Source: Taxillus chinensis (taxonomy: Eukaryota > Streptophyta > Magnoliopsida > Santalales > Loranthaceae). From it: a stretch of DNA of 64,000 nucleotides. Position 1 is the first letter of the stretch. Each line of letters starts with the position of its first letter. Made by a program: the position numbers and the translations under genes. Shown one piece after another: positions 10,682 to 22,053 of this stretch. The notes beneath the pieces were generated by a model, which did no database searches, was not told the DNA's origin, and saw nothing but the letters and a program-made list of their open reading frames with translations. The stretch spans positions 24,197,506 through 24,261,505 of the forward strand of contig CM042091.1 of the NCBI GenBank assembly GCA_023512835.1, read 5' to 3'.

Positions 10682-12971
10682 ATGTAAGGACCCGTGTTTA
10701 AGGGGCCTTAGAGACAACATTGAGTTAGAGACCTTATTTTAACAAATGAATATCAGCACAATGATGTGCTCGTCAAATGGAGAATTTTGACTGTACTTGG
10801 ACTAAATTTGGGATTTGAGGCCCTGAGGGGTATTTTTGGGATTTCACACAAAATTTTATATTCCCTTTTAAATTACCTGGGTTTGTATTTTGAGCTTTGG
10901 GCCTCCCTTCAAGGGAAAAACCCAATATGAGAGAGTGGGCTGTTTTGCCTTTTTTTTCTTGGGTTTACTTAACCAATGGGCTGCATTTGGTCTTGGGCTT
11001 CTATTAAAAACAAAATAAAAAGAAATAAAATAGAAAAAAAAAGGGAGAAACCAAACCCTACTGATTGTTGGCAGCCGACCCAGAGAGAGAGAGAGAGGGA
11101 GAGAGAGAGAGAGAGGGGATCTGCAAATTCCGGCCAAGGGGAAGGGGCCTGAGGCCTGAGGAAGAGAAGGAGAAGACGATCCGGAGGCTGGAAGGGAGAT
11201 TTCCGGCAATCAAGGATCTTTTCTGGTGGCTGGAAGCTAATTCCTGGAAAAATTCTTTTTCTGCAATACGAGGTAGGGATTTCAAGTTTTTCTCTAATTG
11301 CCGTCTCTCTCTTACAGATTTCTAGAATAAAATTTATGTGATGATCTGGAATGTTGAGAATGGACCTTTTATATATATATATTGAGTTTCTAAATTCTAC
11401 CTTGAGCCTATGGATGATCTGGGGTTTTTGTCTGAGTTTTTCTAAATTTCTGAATTTCTGTGTGAGATTATTTATACTTTTGGGTTAGGGGTCATTTGTA
11501 TACCCATTGTCTTGGGATTATGTAGATGAAAAGTTTTGGGAAAACCCTGTATATGGCTTGGCTAAGGCCTCCGGTATTGGGAAATCAAATGAGAGTGAGG
11601 CCGAGTTGGATTTAGACCCGGTTTATGGGGTTAGAACCTCAATAACTTCTAAACTAAGACGAATTTGAGGTTGGTTCTTTAGGGAAAAAAGATTAGAATG
11701 ATAAAAGGGAGGTTTTGGAACCTGCACGTGAGAAAGCCTTTTTCACTTGCACATTCATTCTTACTCCAAATAGCCCCAAATTTTAGGTGGAGCTTCCTTA
11801 TAGGCATATGAGTTGAAATACCTCTGCACGTGAAAATGACCTTTTCACGTGCAACCTTGTTTTTGGCTAAAAATCGACCCTGAACCTTCTAGGATGGTTA
11901 GAATGATGTTTGGAGTTAATTTGCCTCTGCACGTGACAATAGGTTGTCACGTGCAACTTGTTTTGGGCTCCCCTTGAGGTGGATAAGCTTCCTTTGAAAG
12001 GTTGTTGATGATCCAGGACTATGAGAGTGAGAAATGAGTGGACTTCAGGGACCATGAGGGGTTAGGTGATGTTATGTGTAATGATTTGATTGTTCTGAGA
12101 CTATCCGTTGTTTTACATTCCGAGTTGAGTTTTTTGTATGCTAAATGAGTTGCATGTTTGTCTTGTGTTTGTTGGGTTATGTTTATTGAGTTGTATGTGT
12201 TGAAATGTGTATGCTTGAGGACCCCCAAAATGCGGGGAGTTGAGATAAGAACCCCGAAACGCGGGGAATTGAGTGAGTATGGGACGGTCATTATCTTGTA
12301 CCCCTTGAGATGAGATTCACATTTGCCTGGTGTGGCATGTCACGTTGCCGTGGTGGCGGGGTGTCCTCTGCCCTCCTGCGAGCAGAGGTATGAGGCGTGC
12401 TTACTGGGTGATGATTATTGTTTTAGCTTAGGTCACTACATGAGCACATGCATCCACTTGACATGCATAGTTTTAGAGTGGGACGGGATTGGGGAGACTT
12501 GATCCCTACCGAGTTGTGGTGTGCTCACCCCTCCTATGAACCTGTTCTTTGCGGGACTTAGCAGGCGATAGGCGGAAGAGATGAGTTGGCAGGCCGCTGA
12601 GGCTGTATGGCCTTATATATATATGCATTTGGTTATTTCGTTGTATTTGAGATTCTGTTTGCTTGAACTGTGTACCCTGGTTTTATTATTGGGAGCTTGT
12701 TCCCTAGTGGGTTGTAAAAGAGCTTGAAACCTCTGAGCAATGTAATTGATGTTTTGGGTTGTGAATACCATATGTATGTATATTGTGGTGGTGTGGTTGG
12801 CATGGAAATAGGTACATGCCCCTTGGCATGTTGACATGTGATACAGGGATAGGACAGCACCCGCGGTAGGTGTCCTCACTTTGGTGTTTACACCGAACCC
12901 TTGACCCTTCGGGTGCGGGCATGGGCAGTTATTACCCATTTCCAAAGGGGAAGGAAATTTGGGGTGTGACA
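10682..12971 (+). repeat. Full G1 LTR (2290 bp)
   Basis: Starts TGTAAGGACCCG after a purine tract and ends GGGGTGTGACA, giving TG...CA termini. It differs from the 6502 LTR at more sites than the 6502 and 1-1044 LTRs differ from each other, so it comes from a somewhat different copy. It holds an AG tract (11082-11115) and CACGTG hairpins at 11724-11750, 11826-11852 and 11928-11955. The following sequence is the leader of element 2, so 12971 is probably the right border of the whole nested G1 insertion. Confidence 0.88.
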
Positions 12972-13284
12972 TAGGATTTGCATGCATTGACATTAGGGCA
13001 CTAGTTGCATTCATTGTGTGTGTGCTAAACTGTGATAAAGCTGTACATGTGGTAGGAAAGCGTGAAGAACGTGAATAAGTGTGGGATGTGCAACTCTGAT
13101 TTTGTTACTAGTGTTATTTGAGCTGTGTACCTGTGGAATTGATTCCTGTGCAATGTAATTTCATGAGAACTAAAATGTGTGTGATGCTATGTACTACTTG
13201 ACTTGATAATGGGGTAGAGGTAGTGAAACTTGATAGTAGTCGAACGCATTTTGACGTTTGTGCTTCTTACTTCATGTAGTAAGA
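12972..13284 (+). other. Leader of element 2
   Basis: Noncoding. The first 35 bases are homologous to 1203-1260 of the G1a leader, with a gap. If the G1 group inserted here, TAGGA (12972-12976) should be the right target-site copy and its partner lies outside the window. No primer site is present, because that part of the element is also outside. Confidence 0.6.
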
Positions 13285-14596
13285 ATGCCACCGAGGAGAG
13301 TGACACGTGCGTTCGGGGCAGTGGCTGATGAGTCATCTGCCCATGAGGGCCCGGGTGCGGGGCAGTCCATTGGAGGACATGCACTGTTGCTGGCGCAGCT
13401 ACGAGAAGGCATCCGGCTGGAAGTCCAAGAGCTGAGGGATGGTATCCGACAAGAAGTCCGAGAGGTGGTGCCACCACCACCGCCACCACCAGCGGGGGAG
13501 TTACCAAGGGAGCGTGAGGGCTCGCTGAGTGGCATGCCGACTCGTGCAGAGGATGACGTGGTGACACGGTTCCGAAAGGAACAACCTCCGCGATTCAAAG
13601 GGGAGGAAGACCCAGTGTTAGCTGAGCACTGGCTGAGGCAGATCGAGCATGTGTTTTCCTTTCTCCTACCCCGGGAAGAGGATAAGGTGAGACTGGCCAT
13701 TCAGCAGCTGGAGGGGAATGCTCTGGAGTGGTGGTTGAGTGTCGCGGGGAGCCGTGCGGTGCAGTTCATGCTTTGGGAGGAGTTTCTACAGCTCTTCCAT
13801 GATGAGTTCTTCCCAGAATCTTTGAGGTGGCAGAAGAGGGAGGAGTTTGGCAGCCTGAAACAAGGATCAAGGACGGTACTTGAGTATGAGCGAGAGTTCC
13901 GGAGCTTAAGTAGGTTTGCTCCCGAGACTGTTGCAAAGGAGGACCTGAAGGCCCACAAGTTCACTTTGGGCCTTAGGCCAGCCCTTAGGCAGAGGGTGGC
14001 GATCTTGCGCTTGAGGACTTATGCTGAGGTTGTGGAGACGGCTTGTATCGCTGAGAGAGAGCTGGATGATGGGAGGCAGGCCTATCAGGGTCGCCAGTTG
14101 CAGGGCGGATCTGAACGTGATTCGGGACCCAAGAGGCCCAAGACCAAAGAGAGGGACAACAGTTCCTTCCGCGGCGGGGGACAGACATCGGTACACACGG
14201 GGAGGTCTAGCTCCTGGTGGTAGCAGATCGGGAGGTCCACCGGGAGGTCTCCCCAGCGGTTGTCATTGCTTTGTGGGGAGCAAGGCCACTTCAGGAGGGA
14301 GTGTCCAAAGAAAGACTGGAAATGCAACAGCTGTGGGCGAGAGGGCCACTTGAGCCGGTTGTGCAGAAGTGGCAACAGGGGAGCAGGAGGCGTGACATCC
14401 AGTATGAGGAGTGATGCTAGCTTCCGTACACCAGCTGAGAGGCCAGCTCGTCAGTGGCAGGCCAGCCAGGCAGGATCTAGCCAGACCCGACCTCAGGGGA
14501 GGCCAGAGCGACAGCAGATTGAAGCTGGAGGCAGTCTTGGCGGGAAGGGCCCAGTGAGTGAGCCGACCAGTGGCACAGGCCAAGGGAGGGTGTTTG
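13285..14596 (+). pseudogene. gag: gag of element 2, interrupted
   Basis: Starts at ATG 13285 with MPPRRVTR. An in-frame ATG at 13258 exists, but the conserved start is 13285. One open frame runs to the TAG at 14221-14223 and covers a helical N-terminus, a proline run (PPPPPPP, about 13471-13490) and the whole capsid-like region (RFRKEQPPRFKGEEDP, ALEWWLS, FLQLFHDEFFPESLRW). After a short double frame change (about 14205-14265), which damages the first knuckle, the second zinc knuckle CNSCGREGHLSRLC is intact. The frame ends where the remnant inserted at 14597; the homologous sequence resumes at 17197. Confidence 0.88.
14592..14596 (+). repeat. Target site duplication GTTTG (left)
   Basis: GTTTG precedes the inserted TGTCACGCCCC. 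The second copy is at 17197-17201. Removing one copy plus 14597-17196 restores the order seen in G1a at the gag-PR boundary. Confidence 0.85.
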
Positions 14597-16479
14597 TGTC
14601 ACGCCCCCGAATTCCAGGGAACCCGAAACCGGGTACATGACTTCCCCTTGCCCGCACCTGAAAGGTCAAGGGGTTGGTGACTAGCACCAATAGAGACTAC
14701 ACCGCGGGTGCTGTCTCAAATATGCAACCCTATACAGTCATACATCAAGGGTAGTCCTGTACTTTCCCATATATCATCATGCATACAAAGAGTCAAATAG
14801 TCATACAGACATCACATCATACAGTATGCAAATACAACTATCCACGGACCCATGTCTAGGATATCACATAAAACAATACAGAATATAACTGTATCATACA
14901 TCAGAGTAGTGGGCGTCCTCCTGGAAGAAAGTCCTCCACTAGTCTCGGGTCACACCTGAAAAGGGTAAACAACAAGTAGGGGTGAGCGACAAGCTCAGTA
15001 GGTGACCCTAACACTCCACATCATGCAACACATATAAGTCTATACTATATGCTCGGTGTACTCGTGCACCGTGTAGTGTGCACAATCATCGGACTCGACC
15101 TGCAACAAACATCGGGACAACTTGTCCACGATCCTCCATGGGATCCCGGCTCGGGGCACTCAGCCCTAGCTCCACGAGCTCAACGACTCAACTCAGGCCT
15201 TAGCCTGTCCACGGCGCAATATGCCCGGCCACGGTCGCCACACGGGCCTGCCATCGGTGCATATGCCCGCCACGTCAACCACATAGCACCATCGATGCAT
15301 CACGGTGAAAACCCAAACAAGTCACGGAGTTCATGCCCCAATACCTCACATCAACATACTAACATTAGTATGGCATGTCATTCTCAACATTTCCTTTAGA
15401 ATTGTAGCCGGTCTTCACAAGTAAATCCTCAACCCTTGATTTATGAAGGAAGTACTCATAGCAGATTATTTTCTTGAAATTAAAAGTCCCGGCATTGGGT
15501 TCCCTTATCATAAATAAGATAATCTGATTTTTGGGGATTTTTCCGAGATGTCTAACCCCACTTTCCAAAAATTCACCACTACGAACTTTTGGGTTTTTCA
15601 GAGATTTTACACTAAATCCCAATTTTCACATTTTGAAATAGTGGGAATTAATTTTTCTAGTATTTTTCTTTGAATCCAAATGGGGGGTATTTCGTTATTT
15701 ACATTGTAACTTAAGTATAAATACTTAGGCATAATGGTTTACAATGTAAATGTCCAGTGCAGTGCAGTTGCACTGCTGCGGAACACTTGTTTCACTCCTA
15801 CGGATTTGATGCTCCGGACTGATGCTACGGATCACTGTTTCACTGCTACGGATTTGATTACTCCGGACTACTGATCCGGACTAACTACTCCGGACTAACT
15901 CCTCCGGACTAACTACTCCGGACTACTGATCCGGACTAACTCCTCCGGACTACTGATCCGGACTAACTCCTCCGGACTACTGATCCGGACTAACTCCTCC
16001 GGACTACTGATCCGGACTAACTAAGTTGTTGACTCCATAGCTGCGACTACGAGTCTGCGACTCCATAGTTCTTGACTCCATAGTCTTGATCGTCCGTCGA
16101 CTCTAAAACTCGCCCAGGTGCTTGTTCATCATCGTTTTTGGCCTGTTCTTCGTCCAGGAGCAACCCAGGTGACCCCAGACGCTCATAAACATCTGTTTTA
16201 CGCAATAAACTGCAATATTTACCTCAAAATGCGTCCTAAACGCCTCTAATTCGCATGATAACATCATAAATACACACAAATCATATATTCATCTAGATCT
16301 AAATCTAGACCTCCATGGTTGACTTCTCAACCCTCATAAAATACACACTCATACATCCACAGATCACATATTCAGAGATAGGATCGAAATAAGACAGTTA
16401 AGGACACCTACCTGGAAGATTATTTGCAATCCACGAGCTCCAATCGCCCCAAAATCGCCAAGAAAGCTCTACGCTCTTC

Positions 16480-16516
<37 letters not shown>

Positions 16517-16918
16517 CTCAAACATGCACGTACCAATAATTGGCAATTTAAAGATATAAGGCAGTTCTTAATTATATATATACCGTTGCCAATAATTGGC
16601 CTCCCAGCAATAATTGACCCGAACGCAATAATTGACCTCCCGAGGTCACGAACTCCAAATTGAGTCAAATTACTGTCAAAACGCTCAAAATAACGAGCAC
16701 AACACTGTTCGAGATATTATCACACTCAAATGATCGCTCAAACGCAAAGTCAACCAATAAACCCCAAAAAGTCAACAATCGGGTCAAACGGGGCCCCGAC
16801 TCGAAATCGGGCCCAAGTACGATCAAAATGCTCACATCGACGGCTACACTACCGTCCAGATAGTTACATTCCCATAGAATGACTATCTCTCAAAACTACC
16901 CAAATACGAGTCTTTACA
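14597..16918 (-). repeat. Tekay G3 LTR (2322 bp, minus strand)
   Basis: On the minus strand it begins TGTAAAGACTCG after a purine tract and ends GGGGGCGTGACA. It holds a 26-bp tandem repeat cluster (15792-16024) and a pyrimidine run on the plus strand (16484-16514), i.e. the AG tract seen in the other Tekay LTRs. Small ORFs here are low-complexity artefacts. Confidence 0.85.
15792..16024 (-). repeat. CTCCGGACTACTGATCCGG tandem repeats
   Basis: Alternating ACTACTCCGG / ACTGATCCGG units with a higher-order period of about 26 bp, most regular from 15868 to 16022. TCCGGA is itself palindromic. It lies inside the G3 LTR and explains this otherwise geneless stretch. Confidence 0.85.
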
Positions 16919-17196
16919 TCCTCCCCACCTTAGGACTTTTCGTCCTCGAAAATAAAACACAAGCCCAAAAGACATAGCAAAATCCAAGCTCAAGCACCGC
17001 ACAACAACAAGACACAAAAATATGATCATCAACATGATCACCAACCACACAGGTGCAATGCAACTCACAACAAGCCAAAAAGGCTCACACGATGCCAGGA
17101 TGCCAACCAACAAACAACAAGCTAAACCACATCTCAAACAACATATGCAAAACAAATGCATAAAACATAACTCATACCTCAGGGAAGGTCCTCACA
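16919..17196 (-). other. Internal 3' tail and 5' LTR stub of the G3 remnant
   Basis: On the minus strand: stub TGTGAGGACC, then untranslated tail, then the conserved hairpin (16936-16952) and purine tract TAAGGTGGGGAGGA (16919-16932) before the LTR. No coding sequence survives except possibly the last codons of pol near 17185. The abrupt change from LTR start to pol end marks the deletion junction. Confidence 0.65.
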
Positions 17197-17201
17197 GTTT
17201 G
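17197..17201 (+). repeat. Target site duplication GTTTG (right)
   Basis: Right copy matching 14592-14596. Element 2 coding sequence resumes here. Confidence 0.85.
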
Positions 17202-18620
17202 CACTGGAGGCGACGTACCAGGAGGAGGCTGAGCTACCACCCCCACCGGCGGAGGGTGGAGCAGGACCATCGGTGGTTAGAGGTACCCTTTTGATCTCCC
17301 GCACATTAGCTTCTGTTCTTTTCGATACGGGTGCATCATGTTCTTTTGTTGTTGAGCTTCTCCTTGATGGGTTGGGATTAGTTTGTGTTGAGGCAGAGAG
17401 ACCCCTAGTTGTGGAGTCTCCAGTGGGAGGTATGATTGAGGTGCGGTGTGTGTGTCGTGACTGTGTGTTAACCATAGGGGATGTGGAGCTGGGCTTTGAC
17501 TTGCGTGTAATGCCCTTGCATACTTTTGACCTGATCTTGGGTTTGGATTGGCTTATGGCTTTCCAGGCTAAGATAGACTGTTATCGGTGGCGCGTATCCT
17601 TCGTGACACCTGCAGGGACTTTTTGCACCATGTAGGGGGAGTGGGACTGTGAGGCGAGTCGGGCGGGGCCAGTGTTGGACCAGTGGGGTGCCATTACCCA
17701 CAGGCTGGCAGCCCTGACCTTTGCTGAGGAAGGGAAGGTGGAAAACAGAGTGTGGCCAGCAGTTGTTGACCAATTTCAGGATATCTTCCCCGACCAGTTG
17801 AGGAGTTTACCTCCTGAAAGGAGTGTAGAGTTCACCATTGAGTTGGTACCGGGGACTGGTCCAATCTCCCAAGTAGCATATCGTATGGGGCTAGCCGAGC
17901 TGAGGGAGCTTCAGCGGCAGATAGAGGAGTTGGTGGACCAGGGGTATATCAGACCGAGTACCTCACCTTGGGGTGCTCCGGTGCTTTTTGCTAAGAAGGC
18001 AGATGGCACACTATGCCTTTGCATCGACTATAGGAAGCTGAATTCGGTAACTGTGAAGAACAAGTATCCGTTGCCTCGGATAGATGACCTGTTTGACCAG
18101 TTGAGTGGAGCCCGGTAGTTTTCCAAGATAGATCTACGGTCGGGGTATCATCAGTTGAGGGTTAGGGAGGAGGACATCCCTAAGACTGCTTTCGGTGCGA
18201 GTACGGGCACTATGAGTGGGTAGTGATGCCTTTCGGGCTCACTAATGCACCAGTAGTGTTCATGCATTTGATGAACCAGGTCTTTGCTCCATATTTGGAT
18301 TCCTTTGTTGTGGTGTTTATAGACGATATATTGGTATATTCCAAGACGGAGAGGGAGCATGTGGAGCATTTGGCAACAGTGTTGCAAACCTTGAGGGGTC
18401 AGCGGTTGTTTGCTAAGTTTAGCAAATGCGAGTTTTGGATGCAGGAGGTCCATTTTCTTGGCCACGTAGTGTCCGCTGAAGGGGTTAGGGTGGACCCAGC
18501 CAAGATTGAGGCAGTGTCATCATGGGAGAGGCCAACCAATGTTTTCGAGATTCGTAGTTTTCTTGGTTTGGCAGGATATTACCGTCGTTTTGTAGAGAGA
18601 TTCTCCCGCTTGGCGGCGCT
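17202..18620 (+). pseudogene. pol: protease-reverse transcriptase of element 2, broken
   Basis: One frame runs from 17202 to about 18190 with only two stops: TAG at 17633-17635 and TAG at 18116-18118. The second replaces the Trp seen in G1a (AQWFSK), a G-to-A change. The protease DTG is at 17324-17332. RT has [32 protein letters not shown] and, after a one-base loss at about 18199 (TTTCGGTG where TTTCAGGTG is expected), FIDD at 18316-18327 in the next frame. Another base is missing near 18619. Few lesions: either a fairly young copy or one broken partly by sequencing error. Confidence 0.9.
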
Positions 18621-19150
18621 ATGACGGCGTTGACTCGGAAGGGAGTGAAGTTTGAGTGGACTGACAAGTGTCAGCAGGCATTTGAGGCTCTCAAAACCTG
18701 TTTGACCACTGCACCGGTGTTGAGGTTACCTCAGGAGGATATCCCATATGAGGTGTATTGTGATGCGTCCAGGGTTGGTTTGGGGTGTGTGCTTATGCAG
18801 GAGCATAGTGTGGTAGCTTATGGGTCGAGGCAGTGAAGCCTCATGAGCAGGAATTACCCTACCCATGATCTTGAGTGGCGGCGTCATCTTTGCCTTGAAT
18901 AGTTGGCAACACTACCTTTTAGGGGAGAAGTTTGTGGTGTTCTCGGATCACAAGAGCCTTCAGGACATCTTTACTCGAAGGACTTGAATTTGAGGCGAGA
19001 GGAGATGGGTGGAGTATTTGCGGACCTTTGACTTTACTCTTGCCTATACCCCGGGCAAGGGTAATGTTGTGGCTGACGCGTTGAGCGAAAAAGGGAAAGC
19101 TGTGGTGGCCGTGAGAGAGTGGAAGCCGATGGAGCAGTTGGCGATGTTGC
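18621..19150 (+). pseudogene. pol: RNase H of element 2, broken
   Basis: [11 protein letters not shown] carries the first catalytic Asp. The frame is lost at 18833-18836, where AGGCAGCTGAAG is expected and AGGCAGTGAAG is found. The later blocks (ELAA, DHKSLQ, VADALS) are all recognisable across changing frames. Frame breaks again coincide with expected CAG or CTG trinucleotides. Confidence 0.8.
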
Positions 19151-20653
19151 GGTAGCTGCGACTGATGTTCGTGATGGTGGGACAGTCCTGAGTCCTTTGG
19201 TGGTTGTGCCTGAGTTGTACCAGCGCGTCCGGGAGGGACAGTTGGGTGACATTGAGTGTGAGGTTCTCCGTGCCCGTATTGAGGCCGGTGAGCTATCCGA
19301 GGACTGGACGAGAGGGTCCTGAACATGAGTTGTCTTTTCAGGGGCGGTTAGTAGTGGCTTCTTCACTCGAGAGATGAGGTGATGAGGGAGTTTCATCGAT
19401 CCTGGTTGCTGTGCATCCTGGGGGGTACGAAGATGTACCATGCACTTCGGGGGACATTTTTGGTGGCCTGGGATGAAATGCGATGTGGCTGCCTTCGTTT
19501 CGCGGTGCCTCACGTGTCAGCAGGTGAAGGCTGAGCATCAGCGGCCGGCGGGCATGTTACAGCTGTTGCCGATAGCGGAGTGGAAGTGGGACCACATAGC
19601 AATGGATTTTGTAACTGGTCTTCCACCCACCATAGGTAGGAAAGATATGATTTGGGTGATTGTGGATCGGCTCACAAAGTCAGCCCATTTTCTTGTTGTT
19701 CGCGAACGTGAGTCAGCTATACATGAACGAGATTGTGAGACTGCATGGAGTACCATCATCGATTGTCTCTGACCGGGATTCGAGGTTCACTTCCCGTTTT
19801 TAGGCAGGTTTGCAGGAGGCTATGGGGACCAAGCTTAACTTGAGTACAGCCTTTCACCCCCGAGACCGACGGCAGGACCGAGAGGATGAACCAGACATTG
19901 GAGGACATGTTGCGGGCCTGTGTGCTAGATTTTGGGGGTTCGTGGGCAACTCATCTTCCTTTGGTGGAGTTTGCCTACAACAACAGTTATCAGGCATCCA
20001 TTGGGATGGCTCCTTTTGAGGCGTTGTATGGGCGGCCATGTCGATCACCTTTGTGTTGGACCGAGGTGGGGGAGACAGCTCTCTTGGGACCATAGTTGGT
20101 TCAAGAGGCTACCGAGAAGGTTAAGTTGATTCGTCAGCGGTTGTTATCAGCTCAGAGTCGGCGAGAAATCTTATGCGGATCGGTGGCGGCAACCTTTGGA
20201 GTTTTACGTGGGCGATCATGTGTTTCTCCGTGTCTCTCCACGACGTGGACATCGGCGCTTTGGGAACGGTTTGAAACTCTCTCCCCGGTTCATTGGTCCT
20301 TTTGAGGTTATAGCTCGTGTGGGGCCTGTAGCTTACCGGTTAGCATTGCCACCGCGATTAAGTCGAGTGCACAATGTGTTCCACGTGTCCCAGTTGAGGA
20401 AGTATCATCTTAACCCCACTCATGTGATTGATTGGGGGACTTTGGACATTGGGGATGATATGTCCATTGTTGACGCCCTTATTCGTATACTAGATCGACG
20501 GGAGAAACTTCGCGGGGTTGTCTTATCCCTTTGGTTCGTGTATTGTGGCAGCACCGTGGCATTGAGGAGGAGACTTGGGAGTGGGAGTCTTTGATGCGTG
20601 AGCAACATCCCGAGTTGTTCGACGACGAACACTCTTCAGGGTGGGAGGGGTGA
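19151..20653 (+). pseudogene. pol: integrase-chromodomain of element 2, broken
   Basis: The zinc domain is near 19385-19540 (CLTCQQVKAEHQRP). Core: [20 protein letters not shown] holds the first catalytic Asp, and the second is near 19770 in SDRDSRF. The Glu region (19855-19905) is frameshifted. [21 protein letters not shown] is intact in the 19886-20095 frame. GPY/F (IGPFEVI) and [14 protein letters not shown] are in the 20196-20594 frame. The chromodomain ends near 20600 and pol ends with TGA at 20651-20653. A chromodomain ending in acidic residues (LFDDEH) matches G1. Confidence 0.85.
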
Positions 20654-21070
20654 CTATTGGCTGGTGTATTTGTATTTTTCCTTTCGACTTTTGACTTTTA
20701 TTTGTATTGAATGCGTTAATGAAATGTGCTTGTGATGGGTACTTGTGACATGTGGATGTGTTTCCATGGATTGTGATGTAATGACCCGTGTGTAAGAAGT
20801 TAACCACAAACACCTTGGATGTTGGTGCACAAGTTTGAGGTAAGAGATGAGCCCAAGAGGGGACTTTTGGGAGGTGCATGTGACAAGTGGTAACGTGCAT
20901 TTATGCCCTAGGAAGATGCTATGCGTATACAGGCGGTTTTAAGCTATTTTGGCTGATCTTGGAGCTCACTTTTAATAGGGTAGATGGCCTCAAACAATTG
21001 GCGTGCAAGAACAAAAGTTTCTTAGAATGAGGTCCTCTACCTACCACAGAAATTTTAGAGCATTTGGAGC

Positions 21071-21210
21071 TGCACGTGAATTCACCCATTTCACGTGCAA
21101 GCATATTTTTGCTTCTCAGACCTCTACAAGATGCAAGGAGGCTTAGGGTGAAGTTTGAGTGCATTTGGAGCTGCACGCCAATTGGGGAATTGGCATTCAA
21201 ATTGGCGTGC
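21071..21210 (+). repeat. Two hairpins with covarying arms
   Basis: Two tandem units, each beginning GCATTTGGAGCTGCACG. The first (21071-21099) has arms TGCACGTGAA / TTCACGTGCA. The second (21173-21210) has arms GCACGCCAAT / ATTGGCGTGC. The arm sequences differ, but both remain perfectly complementary over 10 bp. Confidence 0.75.
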
Positions 21211-21330
21211 GAGCAGGTTTTTTGCATGGTTGCCTTGGTTTTGTCATTCTAATCATCTTTTCCCAAAGGACCATGTTGGAATTGTGACTATTTTGGTGTG
21301 TATGGATGTGGGAAGGTCATAGCTTGTTCC

Positions 21331-21409
21331 ATCAAAACTACGTCGTTTTGATGCTGGGATTCACTTAATCAAAACTACGTTGTTTTGATGTTGTGTTGTC
21401 TATATAAGG
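21331..21409 (+). promoter_or_regulatory. LTR promoter: two ACGT palindromes and TATA box
   Basis: Near-perfect 22-bp palindromes, ATCAAAAC-N6-GTTTTGAT with ACGT at the centre, at 21331-21352 and 21368-21389 (37-bp spacing), directly before TATATAAGG at 21401-21409. A telomere-box-like TTTAGGGTTAGGGTTT and an AG run follow at 21427-21496, as in many plant 5' UTRs. ACGT is the core of bZIP sites. Promoter function is inferred from position. Confidence 0.65.
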
Positions 21410-21462
21410 AGGAGAAGCCCCTCTGTTTTAGGGTTAGGGTTTGTTGCTCCACCAGCCGTCGC

Positions 21463-21499
<37 letters not shown>

Positions 21500-22053
21500 G
21501 AAGGAGAGCTTCTGGTGGCTGCCGGAGCGTCTTGCGTGGGTGGTCGGAGTCTTGCGTGGAAGCGGGAGCAGGAGAACATACAAGGTAGGGGTTCTGTTCT
21601 TCCTAAATCCTCCTCTGTCCTAGGGTTCTAGGGTAGATTATAGAGTTATACTTGTTTATATATATATGTAATCCATATAGGTGTGATCTCCTATATGGAT
21701 GTTGGCCTTCAATGGCAGTTTTTAATGTATTCTGGTGTTGGATGGTGTGCATATTAAGTGTTCGATAAAATGCCTTTGTGGATATGTCTATGTGAATATG
21801 CGTAGTATGTGTTTGATAATATGCCTGTGTGGCTGGGTTTGTGGGTTTGTGAATGTATGCATGTTAAGCATTTGGTAAAATACCTGTGAGACTCTCCATG
21901 TCAAGTGTTTGATTTTATGCCTGATGGGCTGTGCGAACTAAGTGTTTGGTATTATGCCTGTGAAAGTGTGTATGCTACGTGTTTGGTTTAATGCCTGTGT
22001 GACCTTGTATGCTATGCTTGTGGAACCCGGTGGCTGTGGAAGCCCGAGACTGG

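Larger units (their letters stand above)
8727..12971 (+). mobile_element. Partial G1 copy (G1b): RNase H-IN-LTR
   Basis: Second G1 internal region that starts abruptly in RNase H (equivalent to 4551) and runs through integrase, chromodomain, purine tract and a full LTR (10682-12971). With the preceding LTR this is LTR-INT-LTR-partial INT-LTR, as expected if a tandem pair sharing the middle LTR later lost about 3.6 kb (LTR end, primer site, gag, PR, RT). A false assembly join is the main alternative. Confidence 0.8.
14597..17196 (-). mobile_element. Internally deleted Tekay element nested in element 2 (minus strand)
   Basis: 2600-bp insertion with TG...CA ends and 5-bp TSD GTTTG. Read on the minus strand it has a stub of the 5' LTR (about 17186-17196, TGTGAGGACC), the 3' end of the internal region with hairpin and purine tract (17185-16919), and a complete 3' LTR (16918-14597). 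The rest of the 5' LTR and nearly all coding sequence were deleted after insertion. It is a third Tekay family: the LTR begins TGTAAAGACTCG. Confidence 0.8.

Noticed and set aside
13187..13700. Minus-strand ORFs opposite gag of element 2
   Set aside because: Antisense shadows of a GC-rich coding region with no motif; the plus frame has clear gag homology.
15049..15399. 116-codon ORF at 15049 as a host gene
   Set aside because: Lies inside the minus-strand G3 LTR; no recognisable domain and composition follows the LTR.
15792..16024. CRISPR-like or satellite array
   Set aside because: Units are contiguous with no unique spacers, in a plant LTR; it is a short tandem repeat.
21427..21441. TTTAGGGTTAGGG as interstitial telomere repeat
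   Set aside because: Only about two units, always in the same LTR position; it is part of the LTR leader.
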